From: Geodermatophilus ruber
GTDB lineage: Bacteria; Actinomycetota; Actinomycetes; Mycobacteriales; Geodermatophilaceae
Assembly (NCBI RefSeq): GCF_900114385.1
Contig: NZ_FOSW01000006.1
Location: forward strand, 62,001 to 126,000
Reading direction: 5' to 3'
Length of the DNA stretch: 64,000 nucleotides
The notes under the pieces were generated by a model. That model did no database searches and was not told where the DNA came from. It was given only the letters and a program-made list of their open reading frames with translations. Made by a program: the position numbers and the translations under genes. Below, piece by piece: positions 7,692 to 17,019 of the stretch. Numbering within the stretch: the first letter of the stretch is position 1; the number at the start of each line of letters is the position of its first letter.

Positions 7692-8903
7692 TCAGCGGGC
7701 GGGTGGCTCGGCCCCGCCGTCCTCCGCCTGGCCGGCCACCTCCTCGGCCGCCTGGTGCAGCGACGGGGTGGCCGGCATCTCCGGCGTCGGGACGCTCGGC
7801 GCGATGTCCGCGATGCTGGTCAGCTCGATCTTCGCCTCCGGCTGGTCGGCCGCCGGCGGCAGCGCCGACTCGAACCACCCGCTGGTGTCCATCTCCGCGG
7901 TGGGGCGGGCCGCCGGCGCGCCCGTCCCGCCGTCCGGGGACGACCCGACGTCCATCCACGACCGGCCCTCACCGGCCCCGCCCAGGTTGGCCAGGCCCTC
8001 CAACGCCTTGCTGAACTCGCTCGGGACGATCCACATCTTGTTCGCGTCGCCCTGCGCGATCTGCGGCAGCGTCTGCAGGTACTGGTAGGCCAGCAGCCCC
8101 TGGTCGGGCTTGCCGTCGTGGATCGCCTGGAACACCGTCTCGATCGACTTGGCCTGGCCCTGGGCCTGCAGGAACAGCGCGGCCCGCTCACCCTCGGCGC
8201 GCAGGATCCGGCTCTGCCGCTCGGCCTCGGCCTCCAGGATGGCCGCCTGCTTGCGACCCTCGGCGGAGAGGATCGCCGAGGCCTTCTCGCCCTCGGCGGT
8301 GGTGATCGCCGACTGCCGCGCACCCTCGGCCTGCAGGATGATGGCGCGCTTGTCGCGGTCGGCGCGCATCTGCTTCTCCATCGAGTCCTGGATGGACGGC
8401 GGCGGGTCGATCGCCTTGATCTCCACCCGCGCCACCCGCAGCCCCCACGGGCCGGTGGTGCCGTCGAGGACCTCGCGCAGCTGACTGTTGATGCCGTCCC
8501 GCCCGGTCAGGGCGCCCTCGAGGTTCAGCCCGCCCACCACGTTGCGCAGGGTCGTGGTGGTCAGCTGCTCCATGCCGGTGATGTAGTTCGCGATGCCGTA
8601 GACGGCCAGCCGCGGGTCGGTCACCTGGAAGTAGACGACGGTGTCGATGCCCACCTGCAGGTTGTCGGCGGTGATCACCGGCTGCGGCGGGAACGAGATG
8701 ACCTGCTCACGCAGGTCGATGGTGGCCCGCACCCGGTCCACGAAGGGCACCAGGAGCGACAGCCCCGGGGAGAGCGTGCGGCTGTACCGCCCCAGCCGCT
8801 CGACCACCTTGGCCTGCGCCTGCGGGACGATCGTCAGGCTCTTCGCCAGGACGATCACCACCAGCAGGGCGATCACGATGAGGGCGATCAGTGCGGGCTC
8901 CAC
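7692..8903 (-). CDS. SPFH/band 7 (stomatin-like, paraslipin) protein
   Basis: This 403-residue protein is an SPFH-domain membrane scaffold related to QmcA and paraslipins, which form large assemblies on membranes. Residues 3-21 are a hydrophobic anchor. The SPFH core follows (VERLGRYSRTLSPGLSLLVPF region, then VDRVRATIDLREQV). A long Ala/Glu/Arg coiled coil spans about residues 180-260 with repeats such as AEGEKASAILSAEGRKQAAI. The C-terminal 80 residues are acidic and proline-rich. The GTG at 8903 has AAAGGG upstream and begins just before the anchor. The NfeD gene lies 49 bases upstream in the same direction, the standard pairing for this family. Confidence 0.9.
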   Translation of the reverse strand: MEPALIALIVIALLVVIVLAKSLTIVPQAQAKVVERLGRYSRTLSPGLSLLVPFVDRVRATIDLREQVISFPPQPVITADNLQVGIDTVVYFQVTDPRLAVYGIANYITGMEQLTTTTLRNVVGGLNLEGALTGRDGINSQLREVLDGTTGPWGLRVARVEIKAIDPPPSIQDSMEKQMRADRDKRAIILQAEGARQSAITTAEGEKASAILSAEGRKQAAILEAEAERQSRILRAEGERAALFLQAQGQAKSIETVFQAIHDGKPDQGLLAYQYLQTLPQIAQGDANKMWIVPSEFSKALEGLANLGGAGEGRSWMDVGSSPDGGTGAPAARPTAEMDTSGWFESALPPAADQPEAKIELTSIADIAPSVPTPEMPATPSLHQAAEEVAGQAEDGGAEPPAR

Positions 8904-8952
8904 GGGTTTTCCCTTTCGTTGGAGAAGCGGGCCCGGACGGGCCGGGGGTGGG

Positions 8953-9396
8953 TCACTGCAGCTCGAGCGCATCGCCGACGACGGCCGTGGCCCCGTCGAC
9001 GTGGAGGATGCGCACGGTGGCGCCCACGGGGAACCGGTCGGCGTCGAACTGGCTGCGGGCGCTCCACTCGTCGGCGCCCAGCCGGATGCGGCCGCCGTGC
9101 CCGTCGACGGCGCGGGTCACCTGCGCCGTCCGGCCGATGACCGTGGCGACGCCGTCGACCTGCTCGGGCGTCCGCTGGGTGAGGTGGCGCTTGGCGAGCG
9201 GGCGGACGAGGAACAGCAGCAGCGCCGAGACGACGGCGAACGCGGCCAGCTGCAGCGCCACGGGTCCACCGAGCAGCGCGACGGTCATCCCGCCCAGCGC
9301 GCCGCCGGCGAACATGAGCAGCACGAGATCCAGGCCCGCCATCTCCCCGGCGGTGAACAGGCCCGACGCAATCAGCCACAGCAGCCAGGCGTCCAC
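8953..9396 (-). CDS. NfeD-like membrane protein with OB-fold
   Basis: This 147-residue protein has about three membrane helices (LLWLIASGLF, VLLMFAGGALGGM, LAAFAVVSALLLFLV) and then a soluble C-terminal NfeD OB-fold starting near the VDGVATVIGRTAQV stretch. NfeD proteins are operon partners of SPFH proteins and probably bind them at the membrane. No ClpP-class protease domain is present, so this is the short NfeD form. The GTG at 9396 puts the first helix at the N-terminus; upstream in-frame codons look non-coding. Confidence 0.85.
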   Translation of the reverse strand: MDAWLLWLIASGLFTAGEMAGLDLVLLMFAGGALGGMTVALLGGPVALQLAAFAVVSALLLFLVRPLAKRHLTQRTPEQVDGVATVIGRTAQVTRAVDGHGGRIRLGADEWSARSQFDADRFPVGATVRILHVDGATAVVGDALELQ

Positions 9397-9467
9397 CCCT
9401 CCACTCTGGCAGACCCGGACCGCTCGGTGATGGCTCGCCACATCGTCATCCGCCCGGGACGGCGGCA

Positions 9468-9473
9468 TAGCCT
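9468..9473 (+). promoter_or_regulatory. Possible -10 element of a leaderless gene
   Basis: TAGCCT ends six bases before the GTG at 9480. Transcription would start at or next to the start codon. No ribosome site is visible, which fits a leaderless message. The -35 region is weak. Confidence 0.4.
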
Positions 9474-9479
9474 CGCTGG

Positions 9480-10220
9480 GTGCACGACTTCCCCGCTGGC
9501 CGGTTCGCCGCCTGGGCGACCGCCTGGCTCACCGGCCGCAGCTCCTACGACGAGGCGCTGGACGCCCTGCTCGGCGACACCGCCCACCGGGTGGTGGGCC
9601 TGCCCGGCACCACCGAGGCGGTGCCGCTGGGCTGGGCGCTGACCGCGCTGCGCGGCCTCGGGGAGCACCGGTTCCGGCTGGTGCTGCCCGTGCCCGGCGA
9701 CGTGCGCGGGATCCCGCGCGTACCGGGGCTGACCGAGCTGGCGCTGGAGGCCGGGCAGCTGGCCGTGGGCGAGCGGCTGGCCCTGGTGCCGGAGCCCCTC
9801 GGGCCCGAGGTGGTGCAGTGGACGGCGGTCGTGCTGGACGGCGCCCCGCCGGTGCCCCCGCCGGTGGAGGGGAGGCTGCGCGCGGTGTCCGGGGCGCTCG
9901 ACCTCGCCGTCGGGGACGCGGCCCGCACCCTGGCCGAGCTGGACCTCGCCCGCTGGCACCCCGAGGTGCCGGCCCTGCTCGCCGGGCTGGCGAGGCCCGG
10001 CCGTGCGACGGGGCTGCCGGCCGATGCCGACCCGCTCGCGCTCTCGCTGCTCGCCCGGGCGCAGCGGCTGGCGAAGGTGCTCGACCTGGCCCTGACCGAC
10101 GCCCCGGGCGGGGCGGTCAACCACCGGCAGGCCGCCGCCCGCGACGAGGCGCTGCGCCCGCTGTCCGACGCGGTCCGCGAGGCGGTCACCGCCGCGTTCA
10201 ACGGGGAGCCGCGCTCCTGA
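9480..10220 (+). CDS. Conserved hypothetical protein (actinobacterial)
   Basis: This is a 246-residue soluble protein without membrane segments, signal peptide or a catalytic motif I can recognise. It begins HDFPAGRFAAWATAWLTG and contains a mixed middle domain (FRLVLPVPGDVRGIPRVPG) and a helical C-terminus rich in Arg, Ala and Leu. The start is GTG with no ribosome site but with TAGCCT six bases upstream, so it is probably leaderless. It is convergent with the ferrochelatase gene. Codon use is as in the neighbouring genes, so it looks real. I do not recognise its function. Confidence 0.75.
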   Translation: MHDFPAGRFAAWATAWLTGRSSYDEALDALLGDTAHRVVGLPGTTEAVPLGWALTALRGLGEHRFRLVLPVPGDVRGIPRVPGLTELALEAGQLAVGERLALVPEPLGPEVVQWTAVVLDGAPPVPPPVEGRLRAVSGALDLAVGDAARTLAELDLARWHPEVPALLAGLARPGRATGLPADADPLALSLLARAQRLAKVLDLALTDAPGGAVNHRQAAARDEALRPLSDAVREAVTAAFNGEPRS

Positions 10221-10259
10221 CCTGACCACTGTCCGAGCGAGCAGGGGCGGGCCGCGTCC

Positions 10260-11387
10260 TCAGGCCGTCGGACGGGCCGGCCGCGCGACGTGGCAACAGC
10301 TCGCCGGGCAGGCGGTGCCCAGCCTCGGCGGGCCGCCGGCGCGGCGCTCCTGCACCAGCTCGCGGACCGCGGCGACGAACGCGGGGTGGGTGCCCGCCGT
10401 GCCGGCCCGGGCGAACGCCAGGCCCAGCTCCTCGGCGGTCTGCCGCGCCTCGTGGTCGAGGTCCCAGATCACCTCGAGGTGGTCGCTGACGAACCCGATC
10501 GGGAAGAGCACGACGGCCCGCTCCCCCGCCGCGGCCAGCGCCCGCAGGTGGTCGTTGACGTCGGGCTCCAGCCACGGCATCGACGGCGGGCCGCTGCGGC
10601 TCTGCCACACCAGGTCGAAGCGCCGGCCCGGGACGGTGGCGTCGACGACCTTCTGCGCGGCGACCGTCAGCTCGGCCTCGTAGGCGTGGCCCGGCGGACC
10701 GGCCACCTCGGCCATCGCGACCGGGATGCTGTGCGCGGTGGCGACCAGCCGGGCGGTGTCACGGACATCCTCGGGCAGCGACGCCAGCGCCGCGGCGAGC
10801 GCCTCGGCGTTGGCCCGCAGGAAACCGGGGGCGTCGTAGTAGTGCGGCAGCTTCTCCGCGGTCGGCGCTCCGGGGCCGAACGCGGCGCGGGCCCGGGCCA
10901 CGTCCTCGTGGTACTGCCGGCAGCCCGACGCCGAGGCGTAGGCGGAGGTGGCGAAGACGTAGGCGTGCTCGATGCCGTCCTCGGCCATCTGCCGCCAGGT
11001 GTCCTCGACGTAGGGCGCCCAGTTGCGGTTGCCCCAGTACACGGGCAGGTCCACCCCGGCCGCGGCCAGATCCGCCTCGATCGCGGCGATCAGCGCCTTG
11101 TTCTGGTCGTTGATCGGGCTGACCCCGCCGAAGTGGTGGTAGTGCTCGGCGACCGCCGCGAGCCGCTCGCGCGGGATGCCGCGGCCGCGGGTGACGTTCT
11201 CCAGGAACGGCAGCACGTCCTCGGGGCCCTCCGGCCCGCCGAAGGAGAGCACCAGGAGCGCCTCCCGCCGTCCCGGCGGGGCGGGCTCGGCCGACGGCGG
11301 GACGCCGCCATTGTTGCGCACCGCCAGCGAGGGCTCCTCGTCGGGGCGCTGACCCGCGTGGATGTCGACGTCGGACGCCAACGGCAT
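10260..11387 (-). CDS. hemH: Ferrochelatase (probably coproporphyrin III ferrochelatase)
   Basis: This enzyme inserts Fe(II) into a porphyrin late in heme synthesis. In actinobacteria the substrate is usually coproporphyrin III. The 375-residue protein contains LVLSFGGPEGPEDVLPFLEN, the WGNRNWAPYVEDT region, FATSAYASASGCRQY and the metal-site histidine in ATAHSIPVAMAE. The C-terminus ends in CPASCC (360-365), a cysteine cluster that fits the 2Fe-2S centre known in actinobacterial ferrochelatases. The ATG at 11387 is 14 bases beyond the inhA stop. The order fabG-inhA-ferrochelatase is that of mycobacteria, so one transcript is expected. Confidence 0.95.
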   Translation of the reverse strand: MPLASDVDIHAGQRPDEEPSLAVRNNGGVPPSAEPAPPGRREALLVLSFGGPEGPEDVLPFLENVTRGRGIPRERLAAVAEHYHHFGGVSPINDQNKALIAAIEADLAAAGVDLPVYWGNRNWAPYVEDTWRQMAEDGIEHAYVFATSAYASASGCRQYHEDVARARAAFGPGAPTAEKLPHYYDAPGFLRANAEALAAALASLPEDVRDTARLVATAHSIPVAMAEVAGPPGHAYEAELTVAAQKVVDATVPGRRFDLVWQSRSGPPSMPWLEPDVNDHLRALAAAGERAVVLFPIGFVSDHLEVIWDLDHEARQTAEELGLAFARAGTAGTHPAFVAAVRELVQERRAGGPPRLGTACPASCCHVARPARPTA

Positions 11388-11401
11388 GACCGGCTCTCGC
11401 C

Positions 11402-12168
11402 CTACACGCCCACGGCGTGGAAGCCACCGTCGACATGGACGATCTCGCCGGTCGTGGCGGGGAACCAGTCCGACAGCAGGGCGACGACGGCCTTGCCGGC
11501 GGGCTCGGTGTCGGTGACCGACCAGCCGAGCGGGGCGCGGGTCTCCCACGCCTGCTCGAACTGCTTGCTCCCCGGGATCGACTTCATCGCCATGCTGCGC
11601 AGCGGCCCCGCGGCGACCAGGTTGACCCGCACGCCCTCGGGGCCGAGCTCGCGGGCGAGGTAGCGGGAGGTGGACTCCAGCGCCGCCTTGGCCGCGCCCA
11701 TCCAGCCGTAGACGGGCCAGGCGACGGTGGCGTCGAAGGTGAGCCCGACGACCGACGACTGCTCCTTGAACAGCGGGCGGCAGGCCTGGGTGAGCGAGGC
11801 CATCGACCAGGTGGACACCTGGAACGCCGTCGCCGCGTGCTCCCACGCCACCTCGGGGAAGCCGTCGCCCATCGCCTCCTGCGGCGCGAAACCGATGGAG
11901 TGCACGACGCCGTCGAGGGTGTCGACGTGCTCGCGCAGCCGGTCGGCCAGCGTGGCCAGGTGCTCGGTGTTCGTCACGTCCAGCTCGACGACGGGCGCCT
12001 CCTGCGGCAGCCGCTTGGCGATCCGCTGGCACAGCGACAGGGCGCGGCCGAAGTTCGACAGGACGACGGTGGCGCCCTGCTCCTGCGCGATGCGAGCGGT
12101 CGCGAACGCGATCGACGCCTCGGTGAGGACCCCGGTGACCAGGACCGTCTTGCTCTCGAGAATGCCCA

Positions 12169-12169
<1 letters not shown>
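11402..12169 (-). CDS. inhA: Enoyl-[acyl-carrier-protein] reductase, InhA type
   Basis: This NADH-dependent enzyme performs the last reduction of each fatty acid elongation cycle. The 255-residue protein starts MGILESKTVLVTGVLTEAS. The nucleotide pocket includes SIGF with Ser91 (the equivalent of mycobacterial InhA Ser94). The catalytic set is Tyr154 and Lys161 in VYGWMGAAKAAL, with Met157 between. The product length and order match InhA rather than FabG. Its ATG shares one base with the fabG stop (TGATG), so translation is coupled. It is the target family of isoniazid and triclosan in relatives. Confidence 0.95.
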
Positions 12170-13199
<1,030 letters not shown>

Positions 13200-13925
13200 A
13201 TGCCCACCAGACGCCGGCTCAAGGGCCGCACGATCGCCACCCTGGCGGCCGACGGCTTCGAGAAGGTCGAGCTGACCATTCCGATGCGCGCCCTGAAGGC
13301 AGCCGGCGCCAGGGTCGACGTCGTGTCCCTACGGCGCGGACGGATCCGCGGCGTGAATCTGCACATGCCGGCCAGCCGGGTCCGCGTGGACAAGGAGATC
13401 AGCGAAGCCGATCCGGGCGACTACGACGGCCTGCTGCTACCCGGCGGGTTCATCAATCCCGACCTGCTCCGGCAGTCCGCCCCGGCACGGGCGTTCGTTC
13501 GCGCGTTCGCCGCGACCGACAAGCCCATCGCCACCCTCTGCCATGGGCCGTGGGTACTCGCCTCGGCGGGACTCCTGGACGGACGGACCGTCACCTCCTG
13601 GCCCGGGATCCGCGACGATCTGGTCAACGCCGGCGCCACCTGGCTCGATCAGGAACTCGTCCGGGACCGGAACCTCACCACCAGCAGAGGGCCCCAGGAC
13701 ATGGCGGCCTTCGTCCCCGGAATGCTCGATGCCTTCGCCAAGACCGCGCCGGAGCCGGCGACGACAGCACCGCGTCGTCAATCGGATCCGCCGCGCGACG
13801 CACCCGTCGGCTGGGCCGTCGCCGCGCTGCGGTGGTCGCCGAAGCCGTCAGCCGCCGCCGTGGTGGGCATCGGCTTGGCCGCTGCCGCCCAGCGCGCCCT
13901 GCGTGGCCCGGCTGCGCAGAGCTGA
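13200..13925 (+). CDS. DJ-1/PfpI family protein with C-terminal extension
   Basis: This is a PfpI/YhbO-like member of the DJ-1 superfamily, linked in other bacteria to stress resistance, glyoxalase or deglycase-type activity. Residues 10-180 are the domain. The nucleophile elbow ATLCHGPWVL holds Cys114 followed by His115. The glutamate from the DGFEKVEL turn (Glu21/Glu24) completes the site. The GLLLPGGFINPD stretch is typical. After residue 185 comes an unusual tail of about 55 residues that ends with a hydrophobic alanine-rich segment (AVVGIGLAAAAQRAL), perhaps a membrane or packing helix. The ATG at 13200 has GGGGG upstream. A stress-sigma-like promoter precedes it. Confidence 0.88.
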   Translation: MPTRRRLKGRTIATLAADGFEKVELTIPMRALKAAGARVDVVSLRRGRIRGVNLHMPASRVRVDKEISEADPGDYDGLLLPGGFINPDLLRQSAPARAFVRAFAATDKPIATLCHGPWVLASAGLLDGRTVTSWPGIRDDLVNAGATWLDQELVRDRNLTTSRGPQDMAAFVPGMLDAFAKTAPEPATTAPRRQSDPPRDAPVGWAVAALRWSPKPSAAAVVGIGLAAAAQRALRGPAAQS

Positions 13926-14163
13926 CAGACGCGGGCGCCAGCTCGTGCCGAGTGATGCCGTCGCCGGTGGCGGAGGCCTGAGAGCCACCAGGTCGATCAG
14001 CCGCCGGTCGCGGGGCACGAGCCGGCCGGGTTCGCCGGCCATGCGGGCACGCATCGCCGCGCTGAACGAGATCGTCCGGCTGACCGCGTAGCCCGTGCCG
14101 GCCACCGCCGCGGCTGGGAGGTCCGCGGATCGAGGCGGGGGACGCCTTCGGGGCGGCGGGGCG

Positions 14164-14856
14164 TCACCGTGCGCGGGTCAGGCGGTCGAGGCTGATCCGC
14201 TTGTGCACCCCTTCGTCGTCACCGATCTGACGGAGAACGTCCGCGAGGGAGTCGTACGTGCCGTACTCAGGAGCGGCCAGGGACTGGAACGGCCTGTCGT
14301 CCCACTCCGGGTGCTCGGCGACGAACTGGGCGTACTCGTGCTCGGCGTGGTCTTCGATGTCTGCGTTGAACCGGTAGGCCCAGGACGGCCTGAACACGCG
14401 CATCAGCCAGAACTGCTGGTACACGGCGAAGGCGATCAGCTGCGGAAGGAGCCGGAAGCGCAACCAGCTCTCCTGTCCTCCCTCGGCGGCCTCGAGCTCA
14501 TCGAGGATCAGCACGTGCCACTTCTCGTTGTCCTGCTCCGCCCGGTCGACCTCGACGGTGTCGTGCAACTGGCGGGCGCGGGCGCTGCGCTCCTGCAGCT
14601 TGCCGGCGAGGTAGTAGGCAGCCTGTTCCCAGGCCTGGTAGGCAACCCGGTTGATGATCTCCAGGGCGCGGAATTTCGGCACGCTGCGCCCCCGGCCGAA
14701 GACGACGTCCTCCAGCCGGAACAGCAGCCGGGCCGGGATGCCGTACCGGAGGCGGGGCGAGTGGAGGGTGTTCTCCTGCCACTGACGGCGCTGCGCGGGG
14801 GTGAGCGATCGCATGGCGCCGTGCGGGCGGGCTTCGGCGGGTATGGGCTCCGACAC
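14164..14856 (-). CDS. Alternative-oxidase-like di-iron protein
   Basis: This 230-residue protein has the ligand pattern of the alternative oxidase/plastid terminal oxidase family. Those enzymes are membrane-surface di-iron quinol oxidases. Candidate ligands are Glu66 in ALEIINRV, Glu111 and His114 in DNEKWHVL, Glu168 in DIEDHAEHEY, and Glu215 and His218 in DDEGVH, the order and spacing of AOX. Long amphipathic stretches (residues 68-90, 135-155) could bind the membrane. The start is GTG at 14856 after GGGGGCG. It converges on the PfpI gene and has a strong hairpin just ahead of its ribosome site. AOX is uncommon in actinobacteria, so transfer is possible. Another ferritin-like enzyme cannot be fully excluded. 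Confidence 0.72.
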   Translation of the reverse strand: MSEPIPAEARPHGAMRSLTPAQRRQWQENTLHSPRLRYGIPARLLFRLEDVVFGRGRSVPKFRALEIINRVAYQAWEQAAYYLAGKLQERSARARQLHDTVEVDRAEQDNEKWHVLILDELEAAEGGQESWLRFRLLPQLIAFAVYQQFWLMRVFRPSWAYRFNADIEDHAEHEYAQFVAEHPEWDDRPFQSLAAPEYGTYDSLADVLRQIGDDEGVHKRISLDRLTRAR

Positions 14857-14869
14857 GGCCGCCCCCTAG

Positions 14870-14901
14870 CAGGCTCCGCGGTTGTGCCACCGCGGAGCCT
14901 G
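14870..14901 (-). promoter_or_regulatory. Strong hairpin in the leader of the AOX-like gene
   Basis: A 12-bp perfect stem (14870-14881 with 14890-14901; a thirteenth pair is possible) closes a short loop. It ends 14 bases before the GTG start, immediately upstream of the GGGGG ribosome site. No gene ends here on either strand, so it is more likely a leader structure than an ordinary terminator. Confidence 0.5.
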
Positions 14902-15152
14902 ACGCAGTGGCGGTGATGCGCCGCTCCGTCCGTGGCGGCCGCCTCCACCAACATGTCCCGGCCGGCTGATCGACGCACTCGGTAGAACAACCGATCTCGG
15001 CGGCCGGACGGCGCCGCGACGGAAGGGAGCTACGGGGCGGGCTCCAGACCGACGTTCAGCCCGCTGCGGGGAGACAGCCGGCCGGGCGAAGTGGTTCGGC
15101 CGCATTCGGGGCTCCCTCGCCTCCGCCCGACAGGACGAGTTGACCCGGCTCC

Positions 15153-15183
15153 TTGGTGCGGATCGTGGACCGGCCCCTAGCCT
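15153..15183 (+). promoter_or_regulatory. Candidate promoter of a leaderless oxidoreductase gene
   Basis: TTGGTG at 15153 and TAGCCT at 15178 are 19 bases apart. The hexamer ends seven bases before the ATG at 15191, so the transcript would begin at the start codon. No ribosome site is present. Confidence 0.45.
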
Positions 15184-15190
15184 GACCTGC

Positions 15191-16162
15191 ATGCGTGCCG
15201 TGCAGATCACCCGCTTCGGCGGGCCCGAGGTACTCGACGTCGTCGACCTGCCCGAGCCCGAGCCGGGCGACGGCCAGAAGCTCTACGACGTCTCCACCGC
15301 CGGCATCAACTTCGCCGACACCCACCAGATCGAGAACTCCTACCTCTCGGCGCAGACCCTCCCGCTCACCCCGGGCGCGGAGTTCGTCGGCACCCCGTCC
15401 GGCGGCGGGCAGCGGGTGGTCGGGCTGCTCGACGGCGGCGGCTACGCCGAGAAGGTCGTCGCGCACGACTTCCTCACCTGGGCGGTGCCCGACGGTGTCA
15501 CCGACGAGCAGGCGCTCGCCGTCGTCCTGCAGGGCGCCACCGCGTGGCACCTGCTGCGCACCAGCGCCCACCTGGTGGCCGGGGAGACCGTCGTCGTCAT
15601 CGCAGGCGCGGGCGGGGTGGGCTCGCTGGCCATCCAGCTGGCCCGGCGCTGGGGCGCCGGGCGGGTGATCGCCACCGCCTCCAGTCCGGAGAAGCGGGCG
15701 CTCACCGAGGAGCTCGGCGCCGACGTCTCGGTCGACCCCGCCCTGGCCGACGACGACCCCACGGGCTTCACCGCGGCCCTGCGCGAGGCCAACGGCGGCC
15801 GGCCGGTCGATGTCGTGCTGGAGATGACCGGCGGGCACGTGTTCGACGGCTCGCTGGCGGCGCTGGCACCGTTCGGCCGGCTGGTCACCTACGGCATGGC
15901 GAGCCGGACGCCGCCGCAGCCGGTGAACCCGACCTCCCTGATGGCCACGAGCCGCGCGGTGATCGGGTTCTGGCTGGCCCACTGCATGCGCCGACCGGAG
16001 ATGATGGACGCCGCGCTGGGCGAGCTGCTGCCGCTGGTCGCCGAGGGGGCGCTACGCCCGGTGATCGGCGGCCGCTACCCGCTCACCGCCGTCCGCGAGG
16101 CGCACCAGGACCTGCGCGCCCGCCGCACCACCGGCAAGCTCGTCCTCGACCCCACCCGCTGA
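15191..16162 (+). CDS. NADPH:quinone oxidoreductase / zinc-independent MDR dehydrogenase
   Basis: This 323-residue protein belongs to the medium-chain dehydrogenase/reductase superfamily, quinone oxidoreductase branch. The N-terminus MRAVQITRFGGPEVLDVVDL is typical. The nucleotide motif AGAGGVGSLAIQLA is at 138-151, followed by the ATASSPEKRAL fold element. The cysteine/histidine set that binds catalytic zinc in alcohol dehydrogenases is missing, which fits the quinone reductase type. It may reduce quinones or enals with NADPH. It is divergent from the AOX-like gene, so a shared redox role is possible but unproven. Confidence 0.9.
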   Translation: MRAVQITRFGGPEVLDVVDLPEPEPGDGQKLYDVSTAGINFADTHQIENSYLSAQTLPLTPGAEFVGTPSGGGQRVVGLLDGGGYAEKVVAHDFLTWAVPDGVTDEQALAVVLQGATAWHLLRTSAHLVAGETVVVIAGAGGVGSLAIQLARRWGAGRVIATASSPEKRALTEELGADVSVDPALADDDPTGFTAALREANGGRPVDVVLEMTGGHVFDGSLAALAPFGRLVTYGMASRTPPQPVNPTSLMATSRAVIGFWLAHCMRRPEMMDAALGELLPLVAEGALRPVIGGRYPLTAVREAHQDLRARRTTGKLVLDPTR

Positions 16163-16374
16163 GGCGAGAGGCTTTCCGCGGAACGCCCTCATCCCCCGGC
16201 CCCGTAGCGAAGCGTGACGGCGGTCTCACCCTGTACGGGTGTTGCGTTCGCCCCTTCCGGTGACGGACCCCCGATGCCCGCGGGTGATCGCTACGTTGGG
16301 TGACGGTCGCAGTCGGGGGAGCGCGTCCGGAGTCGTCCTCCCGTGCGGTCATCCGATCGAACACGGGGGAAGTC

Positions 16375-17019
16375 GTGCCACGACGCACACTCAGATCCGG
16401 CGCAGTCGCCGTCGGGGTCTCCATCGCCGCAGTCACCGGTCTCACCGGCTGCTCCTGGGCGGACCTCGGCATGAGCCCGGGGATCACCATGGACGCCGCC
16501 CACGACGAGGCCACGTCCACCGAGGAGGCCACCGAGGAGGTGGTCACCGAGACCGCGGAGGCCGCGGCCGTCTCTCCGGCGCGCCCGGCCGGGGAGCTCG
16601 ACAGCGGCTCGGTCACCCACTCGCTCGCCGCCGGCGACCGTTCGGTGGTCATCGACTACTGGACCGCCCAGGAGGCCAGCACCTGGACGGCGGAGGATGC
16701 CAAGACCGTCCAGCTCTCCGCGCACGTCGAGGGCGGCGAGAATGCCACGGTCATCACCGTCACCCGCTTCGTGACGACGGCCGACGACGGCGCCTCCCGC
16801 ACCGTCGTGGCCGAGGACCGCGGGGAGTTCGCGCTCACCCCGCCATTCAGCTACACGACCGCGTTGAGCCTGCCGGAGTCGTCGACCGACGCGACCTCGG
16901 TGACCCTGTACGTGCAGTTCGACCTTCTGGTCGAGACCGAGCCGGGGTCCGAGCGCTTCTACCGCCAGACGGTGCTCGACACCCTCGAGCTCCCGCTCCT
17001 CCAGGAGGACCCCCAGTGA
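16375..17019 (+). CDS. Putative lipoprotein, partner of downstream glycosyltransferase
   Basis: This is a 214-residue exported protein of unknown function. The N-terminus PRRTLRSGAVAVGVSIAAVTG leads to the lipobox LTGC, so the mature protein would be anchored by a lipidated cysteine. An acidic Thr/Glu-rich linker (about residues 45-75) is followed by a beta-rich domain (SVVIDYWTAQEASTWTAED onward). The GTG at 16375 follows GGGGGA. An in-frame ATG 75 bases upstream would bury the signal peptide and is rejected. The stop overlaps the glycosyltransferase start by four bases. Co-translation suggests a joint role at the cell surface. Confidence 0.82.
   Translation: MPRRTLRSGAVAVGVSIAAVTGLTGCSWADLGMSPGITMDAAHDEATSTEEATEEVVTETAEAAAVSPARPAGELDSGSVTHSLAAGDRSVVIDYWTAQEASTWTAEDAKTVQLSAHVEGGENATVITVTRFVTTADDGASRTVVAEDRGEFALTPPFSYTTALSLPESSTDATSVTLYVQFDLLVETEPGSERFYRQTVLDTLELPLLQEDPQ

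Larger units (their letters stand above)
14857..15190. other. 334-bp divergent intergenic region
   Basis: This gap lies between the AOX-like gene (leftward) and the quinone oxidoreductase gene (rightward). It holds the leader hairpin at 14870-14901 and the candidate promoter of the oxidoreductase at 15153-15183. The rest shows no gene or repeat that I can support. Confidence 0.5.

Noticed and set aside
13926-14163. Small gene between PfpI and the AOX-like gene
   Set aside because: Short frames on both strands lack ribosome sites and conserved features.
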